A stretch of 64,000 nt of DNA from Ipomoea triloba (taxonomy: Eukaryota > Streptophyta > Magnoliopsida > Solanales > Convolvulaceae). A program made the translations under genes and the position numbers. The DNA lies in NCBI RefSeq assembly GCF_003576645.1, contig NC_044925.1, forward strand, positions 18,095,600 to 18,159,599. The letters are read 5' to 3'. Shown here in pieces: positions 51,501 to 62,056 of the stretch. Under the pieces are notes generated by a model. It saw nothing but the letters and a program-made list of their open reading frames with translations. It ran no database searches and was not told where the DNA came from. Position 1 is the first letter of the stretch, and each line of letters starts with the position of its first letter.

Positions 51501-51725
51501 CCCTGCAAACAAATCACTGCACCTGGGTGCGCTTGTAAGTGAAGGTAGGTGCACACGCATAGAGAGGATGGCGTTCAGGTCCTTACGGGCCGCTCACTTT
51601 TGTAAGTGAAAATAGGTGCATGGTGAAAATGTGTACACGCATAGAGAGGATGGCGTTCAGGTCCTTACGGGCCGCTCAGGAGAGAACTGTGGACGAATCA
51701 CAGCACCAGGTGCAACCAGGTGCAC
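51501..51725. repeat. Tandem duplication, period about 82 bp
   Basis: 'acgcatagagaggatggcgt' + 'tcaggtccttacgggccgctca' occurs at 51555 and again at 51637; a partial copy ('ggatggtgttcaggtccttac') lies at 51480. It follows the SINE and may be part of its duplicated tail region. Confidence 0.7.
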
Positions 51726-51924
51726 GAATGTTAACAAGGGTAAAATGTATTACAAGTGCAAATAAATTGTACACTAAGCATCAATACTGAATGCACCTAA
51801 TGTTATTTCTATTTTATCCAACGATTACTGATGCGGAATTGGAGCTGCTATTTCGTCATTGTCAATCGCTAGTTCATCCACGGAGAGTGATGCATTTTTT
51901 TTCTCGCTTTTTTTTAGTATATGC

Positions 51925-52150
51925 AATATAGTGTTGTGGATTGTGCAACGTATTTCGATTTCATTTCTTCTCAGTGTTGTGGGTTGTGCAACATATTTCA
52001 ATTTCAAATCTTCTTGTGTTTAGGTATTGAACCCCTTGTAATGGAGCATGCGTTACGAGTGGTAAGATTGCGTATTCGCTTGTGTTGGTTGTGCAACCCA
52101 TTGTTGCATGTGAGTTGCACTGTGCACCCTTTTTTTTGTGGGTTCTGCAA
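51925..52150. repeat. Short diverged repeat with 'gttgtg.gttgtgcaac' words
   Basis: A unit of roughly 43 bp ('gtgttgtgg.ttgtgcaac' + 'atatttc.atttc') is repeated at 51932 and 51975, with looser copies to 52150. Class unknown. Confidence 0.45.
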
Positions 52151-52343
52151 CATATTTTTGGGATAGTTTATGTGCTCCTCATTTACTGATTTGCCCTTAG
52201 TTAGTTATTAAGTTGTGCATGCGCCATTGAATTTTTGGGATTCCAGCTGTAAATTTGGGAGCCACATTTGGCCATTGATCTTGTAAAATCTATAGTCCAT
52301 ATCAATCCACAATTCTCACATGGAGTTGGTTCTCATAGGAGCC

Positions 52344-52344
<1 letters not shown>

Positions 52345-52396
<52 letters not shown>
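52345..52396. repeat. (CA)n(TA)n microsatellite
   Basis: About 38 bp of CA repeats followed by TA repeats. Confidence 0.95.
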
Positions 52397-52399
52397 GAG

Positions 52400-53525
52400 A
52401 AAAATGTAATACTTTTACTTTATATATATATATTTAGGTAGAAGTTTGTTTTTTTTTTTTTTTTTTTGAATAAGAGTATATTCAATTTAGAGTTTTGGAG
52501 GGTTGAACTTCTAAATATCATAGTGCGCAAGGTTCACTTTAAGAGTTTTATCTATATCGTTATTCATGCGAGGATACATCCAGTTTCACAATAGAACCAT
52601 TCAATTTATATAACGTTTCCCAAACTTTACAACTAGAACTCTAACAACTAAAATGTGACTTTCAAAAGTTCAACATGGTATAATCTTGAATGGTTGAGAA
52701 TTTAATTATTTAAAAAGTAAGATTTAATCTATCAATTAATCTATTAACATATTAATGACAAAAAATTTAATAAATATTATGTTATTTATTTTATAAAAAA
52801 ATGGAAATTAAGTTATTGTACATGACCCTTTTTCTTTGAACCACTAAAGATGAGTAAGGTCTAATGTAGTGGTGTACAATTGTGTATGATTGCATGAAAA
52901 TTTTTACTTTTTTTTTTGGCATGTATTTAAGCATTCTCATCAACCTCAAATGGCATTCTCATCAACCGCATTGGTAGCTCAATTGATCACATGGATGTAA
53001 AGTTTGGGAACAATGATCTGAAATTGAGTCTTACTAGGGCCTCTGTATTCAGCTGTGTAAACCAATAGTAATTAACCTTCATGACATACCCTATGAGTAA
53101 GAGGAAACCCTAATAATTCCAATGTTCCAAGCTCATTATAGTCCATTATACTGTCAAGCTATTTTTCACATTCATATATATACCTGTACTTTGCATTCGT
53201 GACTCTATTAGTAATTCTAGAAGTGAGAAATTGTGATTCTAAGCAACAAATACCATTTTGAAAAATTACTTCCATACTAATTATTAGGCACACTAACAAT
53301 CAAAAGCTGGACTAACATAATTTGCAGTAACCCAATGAGGCATTGGCATATTTAATTTGGTAACTCTTTCAACTTGAGACTAACTACTTAATATGGCAAA
53401 CTGTTAAGACAGTTGTTGGAAGATGAACATCATGAATTAAAAGAATGTTTCAGTTTGCCAAGCCATCCTTTGGGACCATCAGGATTTGTTCGGTACTTTG
53501 GTTAAGGTGTTGAAACGTCACCATC
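52400..53525. other. Intergenic, no gene recognised
   Basis: AT-rich. A weak tRNA-like stretch (ggtagctcaattgatcac) at 52972 may be a decayed SINE head. Confidence 0.3.
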
Positions 53526-53536
53526 GTAGTTATGAG

Positions 53537-53537
53537 G

Positions 53538-53569
<32 letters not shown>

Positions 53570-54048
53570 AGAAAACGAAGAATATAATTAGATAAGCTCC
53601 GATCGAAGATAAAACATTACAAATGATATGTGGCGGGTTTAAAAACCACTCCGAGCAATCCGACATTGAAACAGACTACCTAATAAGTGTGTGGTTTGTG
53701 GATCGCTTAACAAATGACAAACTAACATTAGTAAACAAACTCATCAAGCTTTTAATATCATTTAATACTAAGTGAAAGGAAGAATCACCCCTGGAAGAGT
53801 TGAAACCTTGCACAACTTGGAGTGAGTCCATCTGTCTCAATAAGCACATTGTCAAAGTTGTGGAAATTGAGCCTCTAATTGCTACTGCCTCCGCCTCTCT
53901 GGAGTTATAGATATCCAGCCATTGGGATCCTCTTGCTGCCACAAAATGACCTTAGCTTGATCGTTCCTGAGGACGCACCCAAATCCCATGCGGGGCTCCT
54001 CAGTGGCTGCATCAACATTTAATTTCATGAATCTTGGTTAGTTGGGGG
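53537..54048 (-). mobile_element. 5'-truncated LINE insertion with RNase H domain
   Basis: A perfect 11-bp direct repeat GTAGTTATGAG (53526-53536 and 54049-54059) flanks a segment with an A-tail on the minus strand (T run at 53538-53562). Its coding part reads KLNVDAATEEPRMGFGCVLRND at 54030-53960, then REAEAVAIRGS, DSLQVVQGFNS and LNDIKSLMSLFTNVSLSFVKRSTN down to 53676. This is the RNase H domain at the end of plant LINE ORF2. The frame is nearly intact but broken between its two halves. Confidence 0.75.
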
Positions 54049-54059
54049 TTAATGCTTTG

Positions 54060-54144
54060 TAGTTATGAGTTTCTAGAATGTAGTTAAAGCTATATAATTA
54101 AAGAATGTATTCCGTTTCAAATAAAAGTTTAATCTAATAGTTGG

Positions 54145-54198
<54 letters not shown>

Positions 54199-54956
54199 GC
54201 TCAATACTTTTTGAGTGGTTTGTAGTTTTTAAAAAATAAAATAAAAAATCGGGTGACATGCACCTTGCATTAGTTTGGCTGTAATATCAAATTAAATGAT
54301 ACGGAGTATATTATGTCTCAACTAAAAGTCTAAATTGATGGTTAGATGTATTTTTATATTTTATACATTATATGCTCAACATATATATATGTTGATTCTT
54401 GTGCATTGTCTAGTAGGTCTAGCTATGAACTCATGCCATCCAACAGCAATCCTAAATGTGGTACATTAGGTGGAGATGAGATGATATATGTTGTGCATGT
54501 ATTTACAGAAGGATTATCGGATATGGTGATTCCCTTCTTTGTGTGTTGCCTTTGCTAGGGGCATTTCACCCAACATTATATTATGGTTAGCTATTCACAT
54601 CTTTTTTGGCATGTTTGAAATTGTCATACATCTATCCATGACGTTGAAGTTAGGTATTTTGGTTACAAGGTCTTCATTCAAACAACTGACAAATCATATC
54701 CAAAGTCTTTTCTGGTTTCTTCACACCATCAAGAAGATGGTGATATGAATATAATGTCCACTTAGATATTAATTAGATGGGGTAATATCCCACTGCACTG
54801 TTCAAAACAAATTATATCATATTGGACCAAAGTCCACGTTACATCATGGTATCATGTTTATAAAATTAATACTAGGTTCATTAAAAATGAGGTAGATAAA
54901 TCTTGTGTAAAACTATCTCTGGTGAAATGTGTAATTAATACTTTTAAATTAAAATG

Positions 54957-54957
<1 letters not shown>
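54060..54957. other. AT-rich intergenic with (TA)n at 54149-54197
   Basis: Two short open frames (54346-54558, 54539-54748) have no recognisable domain. The phrase 'caaataaaagtttaatctaatagttggattttatat' at 54119 recurs loosely at 54315 ('caactaaaagtctaaattgatggtt'), suggesting a diverged duplication. Confidence 0.35.

Positions 54958-55004
<47 letters not shown>
54958..55004. repeat. (TA)n microsatellite
   Basis: About 47 bp of AT repeats, directly before a MULE-like end. Confidence 0.95.
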
Positions 55005-55008
<4 letters not shown>

Positions 55009-55200
55009 ATAAGGGTCAAATAGACCCTCAAAGTATATTGATTTGTGCAATATAATTAGGTCCTTCAACTTCAAAAAGTTCCAGTTAGGCCCTCAAACTT
55101 GTTAATTTGGAGCAATCAAACCCTCTAACCTATTTGTGACCTGTAATTGCAGATCAACTAAAGTTCCGGCAAACTCCGGTGAACCTCCGGCGAACATCTG
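55005..55200 (+). mobile_element. Single MULE-like terminal repeat
   Basis: It begins 'ttggaataagggtcaaatag' and contains 'ccctcaaa' and 'ggtccttcaact' phrases spaced as in the other long TIRs. The same head occurs at 14192, beside the LINE insertion. No inverted partner lies nearby. Confidence 0.45.
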
Positions 55201-55333
55201 ACTAAATTTCGACAAATGAAGTCAAAATATCATCATCGGCGACGTTGCGTTCTGTTGGAGATGGCAACCAAACTGGTCTCCATCTCCAATCGACTGGAGA
55301 TGGCGGCCATCTCCAACAATTATCCCTTTTCGA

Positions 55334-56561
55334 GAGTTTATTACCGAAATGGTCCCTTGACTATTGTGAAATTACCAATTTGGTCCTCGACAATTTTTCT
55401 TACCCAATTAAGTCCTCAACTTTGAAAAATTTAACCATTTTAGTCCTCAGTTTATTTTATCGTTTGATATGTTGGGAAACAATTCTCGAAAGACCCAAGA
55501 AAATGGACGAAAAGGAAAATCCTCTAAAACAAAATTACAAGAAATTCCAGGAATTTAAACCTACAACAAGGGTCAGATAAACATGGAGTACAAGGGACGG
55601 TGAAGAACGGACTTTGGGGTAGTTGTAAGTATGAGTCGAGTTGCCTCTGTCCTTAAAACCTTATTTACCGCCTCCCGGGGTGCTGGAGCATTGCGGTCTA
55701 GGTTTCCCAGGATAAAACGTACTACGATCCGCCGTTTGAGCACACAAACGAGTTTCGAGGTGCAAAACCAGATTTTCGCAAGTGTGTACGGCTTCACGCA
55801 AAATGCTACTGCTCCCCTGGAAATATATAGGAGATTAAGGAATAAATATCATCATAAACATGGCATTCAATTCTGGGAATGGAACCTTCGTAGCAGGTGC
55901 CGGCGCACACGAGTTCAAGCCTTTCAAACTCATTTTTGGGATTTGATTTGCACCGCCCCCCCTGCGCGCAAGAGAGAGCCTCTATGCCATACAAGTCAAT
56001 TAGCTTAAAAAAGCCTCTTGTATATATAGTGGGTGAAATCCCCTTCCCAAACCGATGTGGGACAAAGGCTTTCCTTAAAGCTTTTCCCACATTTTTCCAT
56101 CTAAATGGGTCTACTTTGAGAACCAATTTCTCATTCACCCATTATCCATTTTGAGCGTATAATATATCGATCTCTTCGTCTCGCTACGAAGAATTCGAAT
56201 CCACTTTGACCCGACCCAAATCGGATGTGGACCCTACATATATTTATACCACAAAATGACCACTTAAAATGCCATTTATTGCCATTTTTTCCAACATGAT
56301 ATCTGTTAAATCGGGACCAAATTAGTAAAGTCATTATAGTCAAGGGACCATTTCAGTCAAAAATTAATTACCAAAATGGTCACTTGACCATAGCAAAATT
56401 ACCAATTTGATCCCGATTTAACGGATGTTTAACACCAAAATAAACGGAGGACCAAATTGGTTAAAATTTTCAAAGTCGAAGACTTAATTGGGCAAGAAAA
56501 ATTATTGAGGACTAAATTGATAATTTTGCAATAGTCGAGGGACCATTTCGGTAATAAACTC
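55334..56561. mobile_element. Composite MULE-like element with a USE/TATA promoter-like unit
   Basis: The ends are inverted copies starting GAGTTTATTACCGAAATGG and similar for about 130 bp. Flanks share CCCTTTT only, so a 10-bp target duplication is at best eroded. A second pair of terminal-repeat-like sequences meets back to back at 56304-56427, so two related elements are joined or nested. The inside (55560-56250) is C/G-richer than its surroundings and contains short frames without known domains. Confidence 0.65.
56021..56063 (-). promoter_or_regulatory. USE + TATA motif pair, plant snRNA/Pol III-like layout
   Basis: On the minus strand GTCCCACATCG (56063-56053) fits the plant upstream sequence element RTCCCACATCG. 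It is followed after exactly 24 bp by TATATATA (56028-56021). In plant U-snRNA genes the shorter spacing of about 24 bp marks Pol III promoters and about 34 bp marks Pol II. No known snRNA follows, and a T run lies shortly downstream of the TATA. Confidence 0.45.
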
Positions 56562-57044
56562 CCCTTTTTATAATAAACCTATAAAAAAGTATTACATGTC
56601 TTACACAAGATTCATTAAAGAAAAATGTGTGTTCATAAAAATGACTCCATTTGATTAATTAATCATTACTTAAATAAATATTTTTTATTTCTTTTTATAT
56701 AAATAAAATCAATGTATAAAAAACATGTTAAAAAATGTTCGTTGAAATCTTTTAAATTAAACCTATATTGATATTTTTTAACATATTATTTTAATAATTG
56801 TGTGATGAACTTGCATAGTTAATTACTTCATGAACCTGCAATAGTTAATTACTATGCAGTAGTGATTTAATGAAGCTACAATAGTTATTACTATGCTGCA
56901 GTAATTTAACGAATCTATAATAGTGACTTTATGAACTTATAATAATAATTTAATGAAGCTACAATAGTGACTTTACTAACTTGCAGTAATGATTTTATGA
57001 ACTTGAAGTAATGACTTTATGAATATGTAGTAGTTCCACGTCGT

Positions 57045-57346
57045 TGTTATAAAGAATTTTCTATATGGACATTATGGCTATTCATGGCAATAAAGTTTGT
57101 GACAGTTATCATATTGATTACATTCTTTTTAACAGCTGTATTATATATATTGTATACATACATTTTTTGGTATAGCCCAGGGTTTCCACCGTCGGACACA
57201 GTGACTAATCCCCTCGCTGGATTGTATTGTATACATACATTGACTGAATAAAAGGTTGAGATTTTTCCTTGATTCATGTTCTCTATACTTTTCATCTTTC
57301 TTCACGATATTATCACTTTCTCAACTTGATCGTTTAGGAGTTAACA
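57045..57346 (+). mobile_element. Solo LTR (Copia-like), about 302 bp
   Basis: It begins TGTTATAAAG and ends TTAACA. Internal phrases 'tatggacattatggctattca' and 'catgttctctatacttttcat' match the LTR at 13752. No 5-bp target duplication was confirmed. It interrupts the minisatellite. Confidence 0.5.
57165..57226 (-). mobile_element. 62-bp A-tailed retroposed fragment in the LTR
   Basis: A perfect 15-bp direct repeat TTGTATACATACATT (57150-57164 and 57227-57241) flanks it. On the minus strand it reads 'gggattagtcactgtgtccg', then 'acggtggaaaccctgggct', and ends in A residues. The text looks like the 3' part of a SINE, so it is probably a 5'-truncated SINE insertion. Confidence 0.65.
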
Positions 57347-57764
57347 GACCAACGAAAGCAACAATCTACGTACAACAATAGTAACTTAATAAACATGTAA
57401 TAATGATGTAATGAACCTATAATGACTTTATGAATCTACCGTAATGATTTTACGAACTAGCAGTAGTGACTTTATGAACGTGTACATTTATTTAAAAAAT
57501 TTGAAAAAAATATAAATATTGGTGTTATAAATTTGAGTTCAAATTTCTTTTAGAGAGATGGGTTAGGATTTTTCAGGTTGCTAAGTATTGTTGGTTCAAT
57601 AGACCAACCACTAGACTTCTGTACAACGATTAAGCTCTTTTAGCCTATTTTTTTATATCAGACAGGAGGGGGGGGGGACCCCAGTGGAACCGCCTCTTAA
57701 GCTGGTTCCATCACTCTGCGCAAATTCACTACATGCGCAAGGTCGTCGAGGTAAGCTTCCTCGC

Positions 57765-60700
57765 TCACGAGGGGGCAAATATCACTATCTTCCTCGCGAG
57801 GCGGTCGGCCACTCTATTCTGTTCACGGTAGATCGCTCGAAAAGAAATCTTCCAGTCTCTACTTTTTCACCGTTTGACCTCTTCAATACATTGACGGATG
57901 GGTCTTCGACCATCCAAGTCATCTTGAATCCACTGGACAACTTGACTAGCGTCCGATTGAACCTCTAAGTCACAAATGCCTTTCTTCCATGCCCAATCTA
58001 AGCATTCAACAATGGCTCTTGCTTCAACAATGGTAGGGTCTTCATAACATGTTCTGCACATGATGCCCCCAATCCACTCTCCCTTGTCATTCCTGATGAC
58101 ACCACCGATTCCAGCCTTCTGAGTCCCATACTTCACGTTGCCATCAACGTTTAGTGTGAAACAGTGGTCCGTAGATGCCCTCCATCTAAGCCAAATTGTT
58201 CTGCTCCTTCCTACTGTAGTGTTACTGTCCTCGGGTCGAGTAGAGGCTTTGCTAATCTCATGATCAGCTTCCTTGATCCAATTTATCTTATGCTGCACAG
58301 TCATTTCTTTATCATTAAAGATTTTGTCACAACGCCATCTCCAAATCCACTAGACAATAATGGCGAATCGGTTAGGCCACATGGTATCACCCCGCTCCCC
58401 ATGCTCGTTGGTTATGTTGTCTATCATCCAGTCCTTAAACTGTAAGCTTCTCCAGCGTCTTCGTCTTGTCGCACATGCAAATGCCCTCCAGAGCTCGGCG
58501 GCTTTCTCGCATCTCCATAGGATATGTTCGATTGTCTCCGACTTCCCCGGGCACTCCACACAGCCGTCTTCCAAACTGAGGCCCCTTCTCTTTCTTTCCG
58601 CATTTCCCATGACACGATCATGCATAGCGGTCCATAAGAAAGTTTTGATTTTATTATGGACCTTTAATCTCCATAGTTTTTTCCAGAAACTTTCCTGCAC
58701 ATTAGTCTCAAAGGCATGAGTTAGAAAAAACGCAGAGCTGACAGAGAATTTACTTGATGCCTCAGTCTTCCAATAGCTTTCATCGTCTTCCTCTCCATCT
58801 TGCAGCGACAAAGCCTCCAACTTGTGTTTGATCTCAAGCGGTAGTTGTGCAATTATCTCTCGTTTCCATCCCCCATCGTTGTGCCAGTAGTCACAGACAT
58901 TGTCTTCAGTGTTGTGCATATTGGCATGGTTAGGGAACATGTTAGCAAGCGGCTCCTCAAGAATCCAAGCGTCGGTCCAGAAGCGAGTAAATTTGCCATT
59001 TCTGACCTGGGTTCTAATTCCCTTCCTAACAATGGGCGTGGCAGCTACAATCCCTCTCCAAGCATTCGAGCAGGATTGTTTCGAGCATAAGGCTTCAACT
59101 CCTGATTTTCCATGTGCATACTTTTCCTTAAGGATTTTAACCCAAAGGCTCTCCGCATTGGTGGCAATTTGCCATCCAAGTTTGGCCATGAAAGCCATGT
59201 TCATATCCCTTGCAGATCGAATTCCCAAACCTCCCGCGCTCTTTGGCTTAGTGACAACGTCCCAGCACACAAGATGACACTTTCGGACCTCCGAGGTGCC
59301 TCCCCAGATAAAACGACGAATACGTTTATCAATTTCCTCCCAAATACCAGCTGGCATGAAAATTGTTTGCATGCCATAATAAGGGATTGTTTGGAGGACC
59401 GATTGTGCTAGGATTTGCCTCTCAGCTAGCGTGAGGAACTTAGTTTTCCAGCCACTAAGTCTCTCATCCATCTTATCCAGCATCGGTGAGAACATGTTAT
59501 TTGTAACTCTACCGTTAAAGGTGGGGACCCCGAGATACTTACCAAGGTTGGTGGATGCCGGAATGTCGGCAATGTCAGAGATCTTACGAGCTTCTTCCCC
59601 ATCCACATTTTTGGAAATGTAAATTTGTGATTTGCTCAGACTTACTTTCTGGCCCGAGGCCTTACTAAATCGATCCAAGCATTGGGCAATGGTAGTGATT
59701 TGTTCCTGTGAAGCCTCAGCAAACAAAACAAGATCGTCAGCAAAAAATAAATGGGCGAGATTAGGACCATGCCTGGAGAGCCGCACACCATTCCGTCGTC
59801 CTTGTGCAACCTCGTCTTTAATTGTATGGCTGAGGCGTTCCATGCAAAGAACGAACAGATAGGGAGATATAGCATCGCCCTGACGAATACCCCGAGAAGG
59901 TATAATCTGGTCCAGTTGCCTTCCCTTCCATAAAATACTCAATCTGGGGGATTCAACGCAGGCCATAATGTTCCGAACCCATTCATATGACATTCCCACG
60001 TCCTTGAGAGTGTCCCGGATGAAATCCAGTTGAGTCTATCATAAGCTTTTTCGAGGTCAATTTTGAGGGCCATTATTCCTTTCTTTCCTTGCTTCGTATG
60101 CATAGTGTGAACAACTTCTTGGTAGATCAAAATGTTATCCCTGATCTGCCTGCCCGGAACGAAACTGCTCTGTTCTTTTCCAATCAACCTCCTCAACACC
60201 GGTTTTATACGATTGGTCATTGCTTTTGTAATGATTTTAAATATCACATTACACAAGCTAATCGGTCTATATTGACTGGCACTGGTGGGGCAGCTGTTTT
60301 TAGGAATAAGGGCGATTAGAGTGTCATTGATACCCTCTTCAAGTTTTCCAGTCCTCATAAACAAATCTACTTGCTCGACTACTGATTTTCCAACTATTGG
60401 CCAAGCCTTCTGGTAAAAAGACGCATGGAAACCATCCGGACCTGGGGCTTTCAGAGGGCTCATATCAAATAGTGCTAACTTGATCTCCTCACTAGAAAAC
60501 ATTCTGTTAAAAGACAACCATTCCTCCTCACCAAGAGATGGGAATTTGCCTTTCGTAATACAAGTAGTGTCAACTTCAGTATCCTTGGTGAAAATTCCAG
60601 TGATGTACTCTTGAATGGTCTTTTCAATTTGATCATCAGTCATAAGGTTACCTTCCTCATTCAGGAAATTATGCCTCTCTTTTTTAGCCTTCTTATTCTT

Positions 60701-61783
60701 GACAGAAGCATGGTAAAATTTGGTATTCCGGTCACCAGAAGCAATCCATTCCTCTCTTGCTTGTTGGAACCAAAGGATCTCTTCTTGATGGAGGACATCT
60801 TCTAGTTCCTTTCGGATTTTCCTTTCCAGTTTGATGAGCCCAGCATGATTTGCGTGATCTAGCTGCCTTTGGATCCCATTTAAGCGTCTTAGCAATTTGT
60901 TTTTCCTGTGATGAATGTTGCCAAACACACTGCGGTTCCATTGTTTGAATGTAGCCGCCATGTGCTCCCTGTTATTCCACACAGTGTCATCCATGTTCCA
61001 ATTATCCTTGATTAGGTTCATGAATGAGTGATGAGTAGCCCAGGCACCCTGAAACATGAACCTGTGCTGCCTTTTATTGTCTTTAGTGTCGAGTTCAATG
61101 AGAATAGGACAATGATCCGATGCAATGGTCGTAAGGTGAATCACCCTCGTTTCACACATCGTCTCCACTCAATCCATGGAGCAAAGAGCCCGGTCAAGTC
61201 TGGCACCTTTAAAAGTGTCTTCCTCCCTTCCCAGTCTCCACGTGAACTTCGGACCCACGAATCCAAGATCAACTAGTGCTTCAGTGAATATCCAATTTCT
61301 GAAAGCTACATTTCTGTGATGACCCGAATTGTTGGGGTTTGAGGATTCCTCACTGTTCACAATAGCATTAAAATCCCCTGCAATCAACCAAGGGTGCTCA
61401 ATGGGAATTTTATTTCTAGATAGAGAGTTCCAAAGCCTCCGACGGAGCTGAAGAGACGGGCTACCGTACACTACCGAGAAATTCCACATCCGCCTTGTAT
61501 GTTCAGTGACGCTCATATGTACGAACTAAGGGTGTGAATGGAGAATATCAATGTGCAGGATATCCGACCACATAATCCAGATGCCACCGCTAAACCCGAT
61601 GGCTTCAACTCTAGCCCATTTTTCGAAACCAAGTTTAACGCAAATGTTGTCTGCATTCTCGCCCGAGACCTTAGTCTCAACAAGGCAGAAAATGCTAGGG
61701 TGATGTTGTGTGATAAACCATTTCGCAGCTCTAATAAACCCCTTAGAAGCTGCTCCTTGGCAATTCCAAACAAAAACCTTCAT
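57765..61783 (-). pseudogene. LINE ORF2: endonuclease, reverse transcriptase, zf-RVT, RNase H
   Basis: The start ATG at 61783 gives MKVFVWNCQGAASKG, the endonuclease N-terminus; LVETKVSG, IAGDFNAIVN and SDHCPILIE follow. The RT shows KAPGPDGFHASFYQ, QYRPISLCNV, SSFVPGRQIRDNIL, LEKAYDRLNW, RGIRQGDAISPYLF and the catalytic FFADDLVLFAEA. zf-RVT (VHNKIKTFLWTAMHDRV..., CVECPGKSETIEHILWRC) and RNase H (FTLNVDGNVKYG, AGIGGVIRND, VEARAIVECL, VQSDASQVV, NRVADRLAR) complete it. Lesions: TAG at 61526-61528, TGA at 61169-61171 (probably from Trp), a one-base loss near 60025 after DRLNW, TAG at 58350-58352 and TGA at 57867-57869. The protein would copy the element's RNA at a nicked target; it is disabled here. 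Confidence 0.9.
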
Positions 61784-62056
61784 GGAAAAAAACAAAAGCA
61801 AAAGGGCGAAAAAACGAAAGCAAACACCAAGAAAAACAACGAGGAAATCGCAGAGGCAAAGCCAAAGGAAAGCAACGAGAGAAAACACTCACAACTCAAG
61901 CTCCACGGCCTCGACGCCTGAAGCTCCCATACCACCTTGATCACCCATCGCGTCCATCAACTCCAGTTCATCAACATGACTGTCGTTCGGTGGATCCCCA
62001 TGATGCTCTGTGAGAGTCGCCGCACCTGTCATGCATTCCCCTTCGGTCTCAGTTTC

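Larger units (their letters stand above)
56800..57490. repeat. Diverged minisatellite split by an LTR
   Basis: Units of about 30 bp of the type 'gtaatgactttatgaacttgca' run from 56800 to 57035 and resume at 57370-57480 after an LTR-like insert. Copies vary widely. Confidence 0.7.

Noticed and set aside
55631..56154. Overlapping frames on both strands inside the 55334 composite element
   Set aside because: None has a recognisable domain, all end within repeats, and the region contains a promoter-like motif rather than a supported gene.
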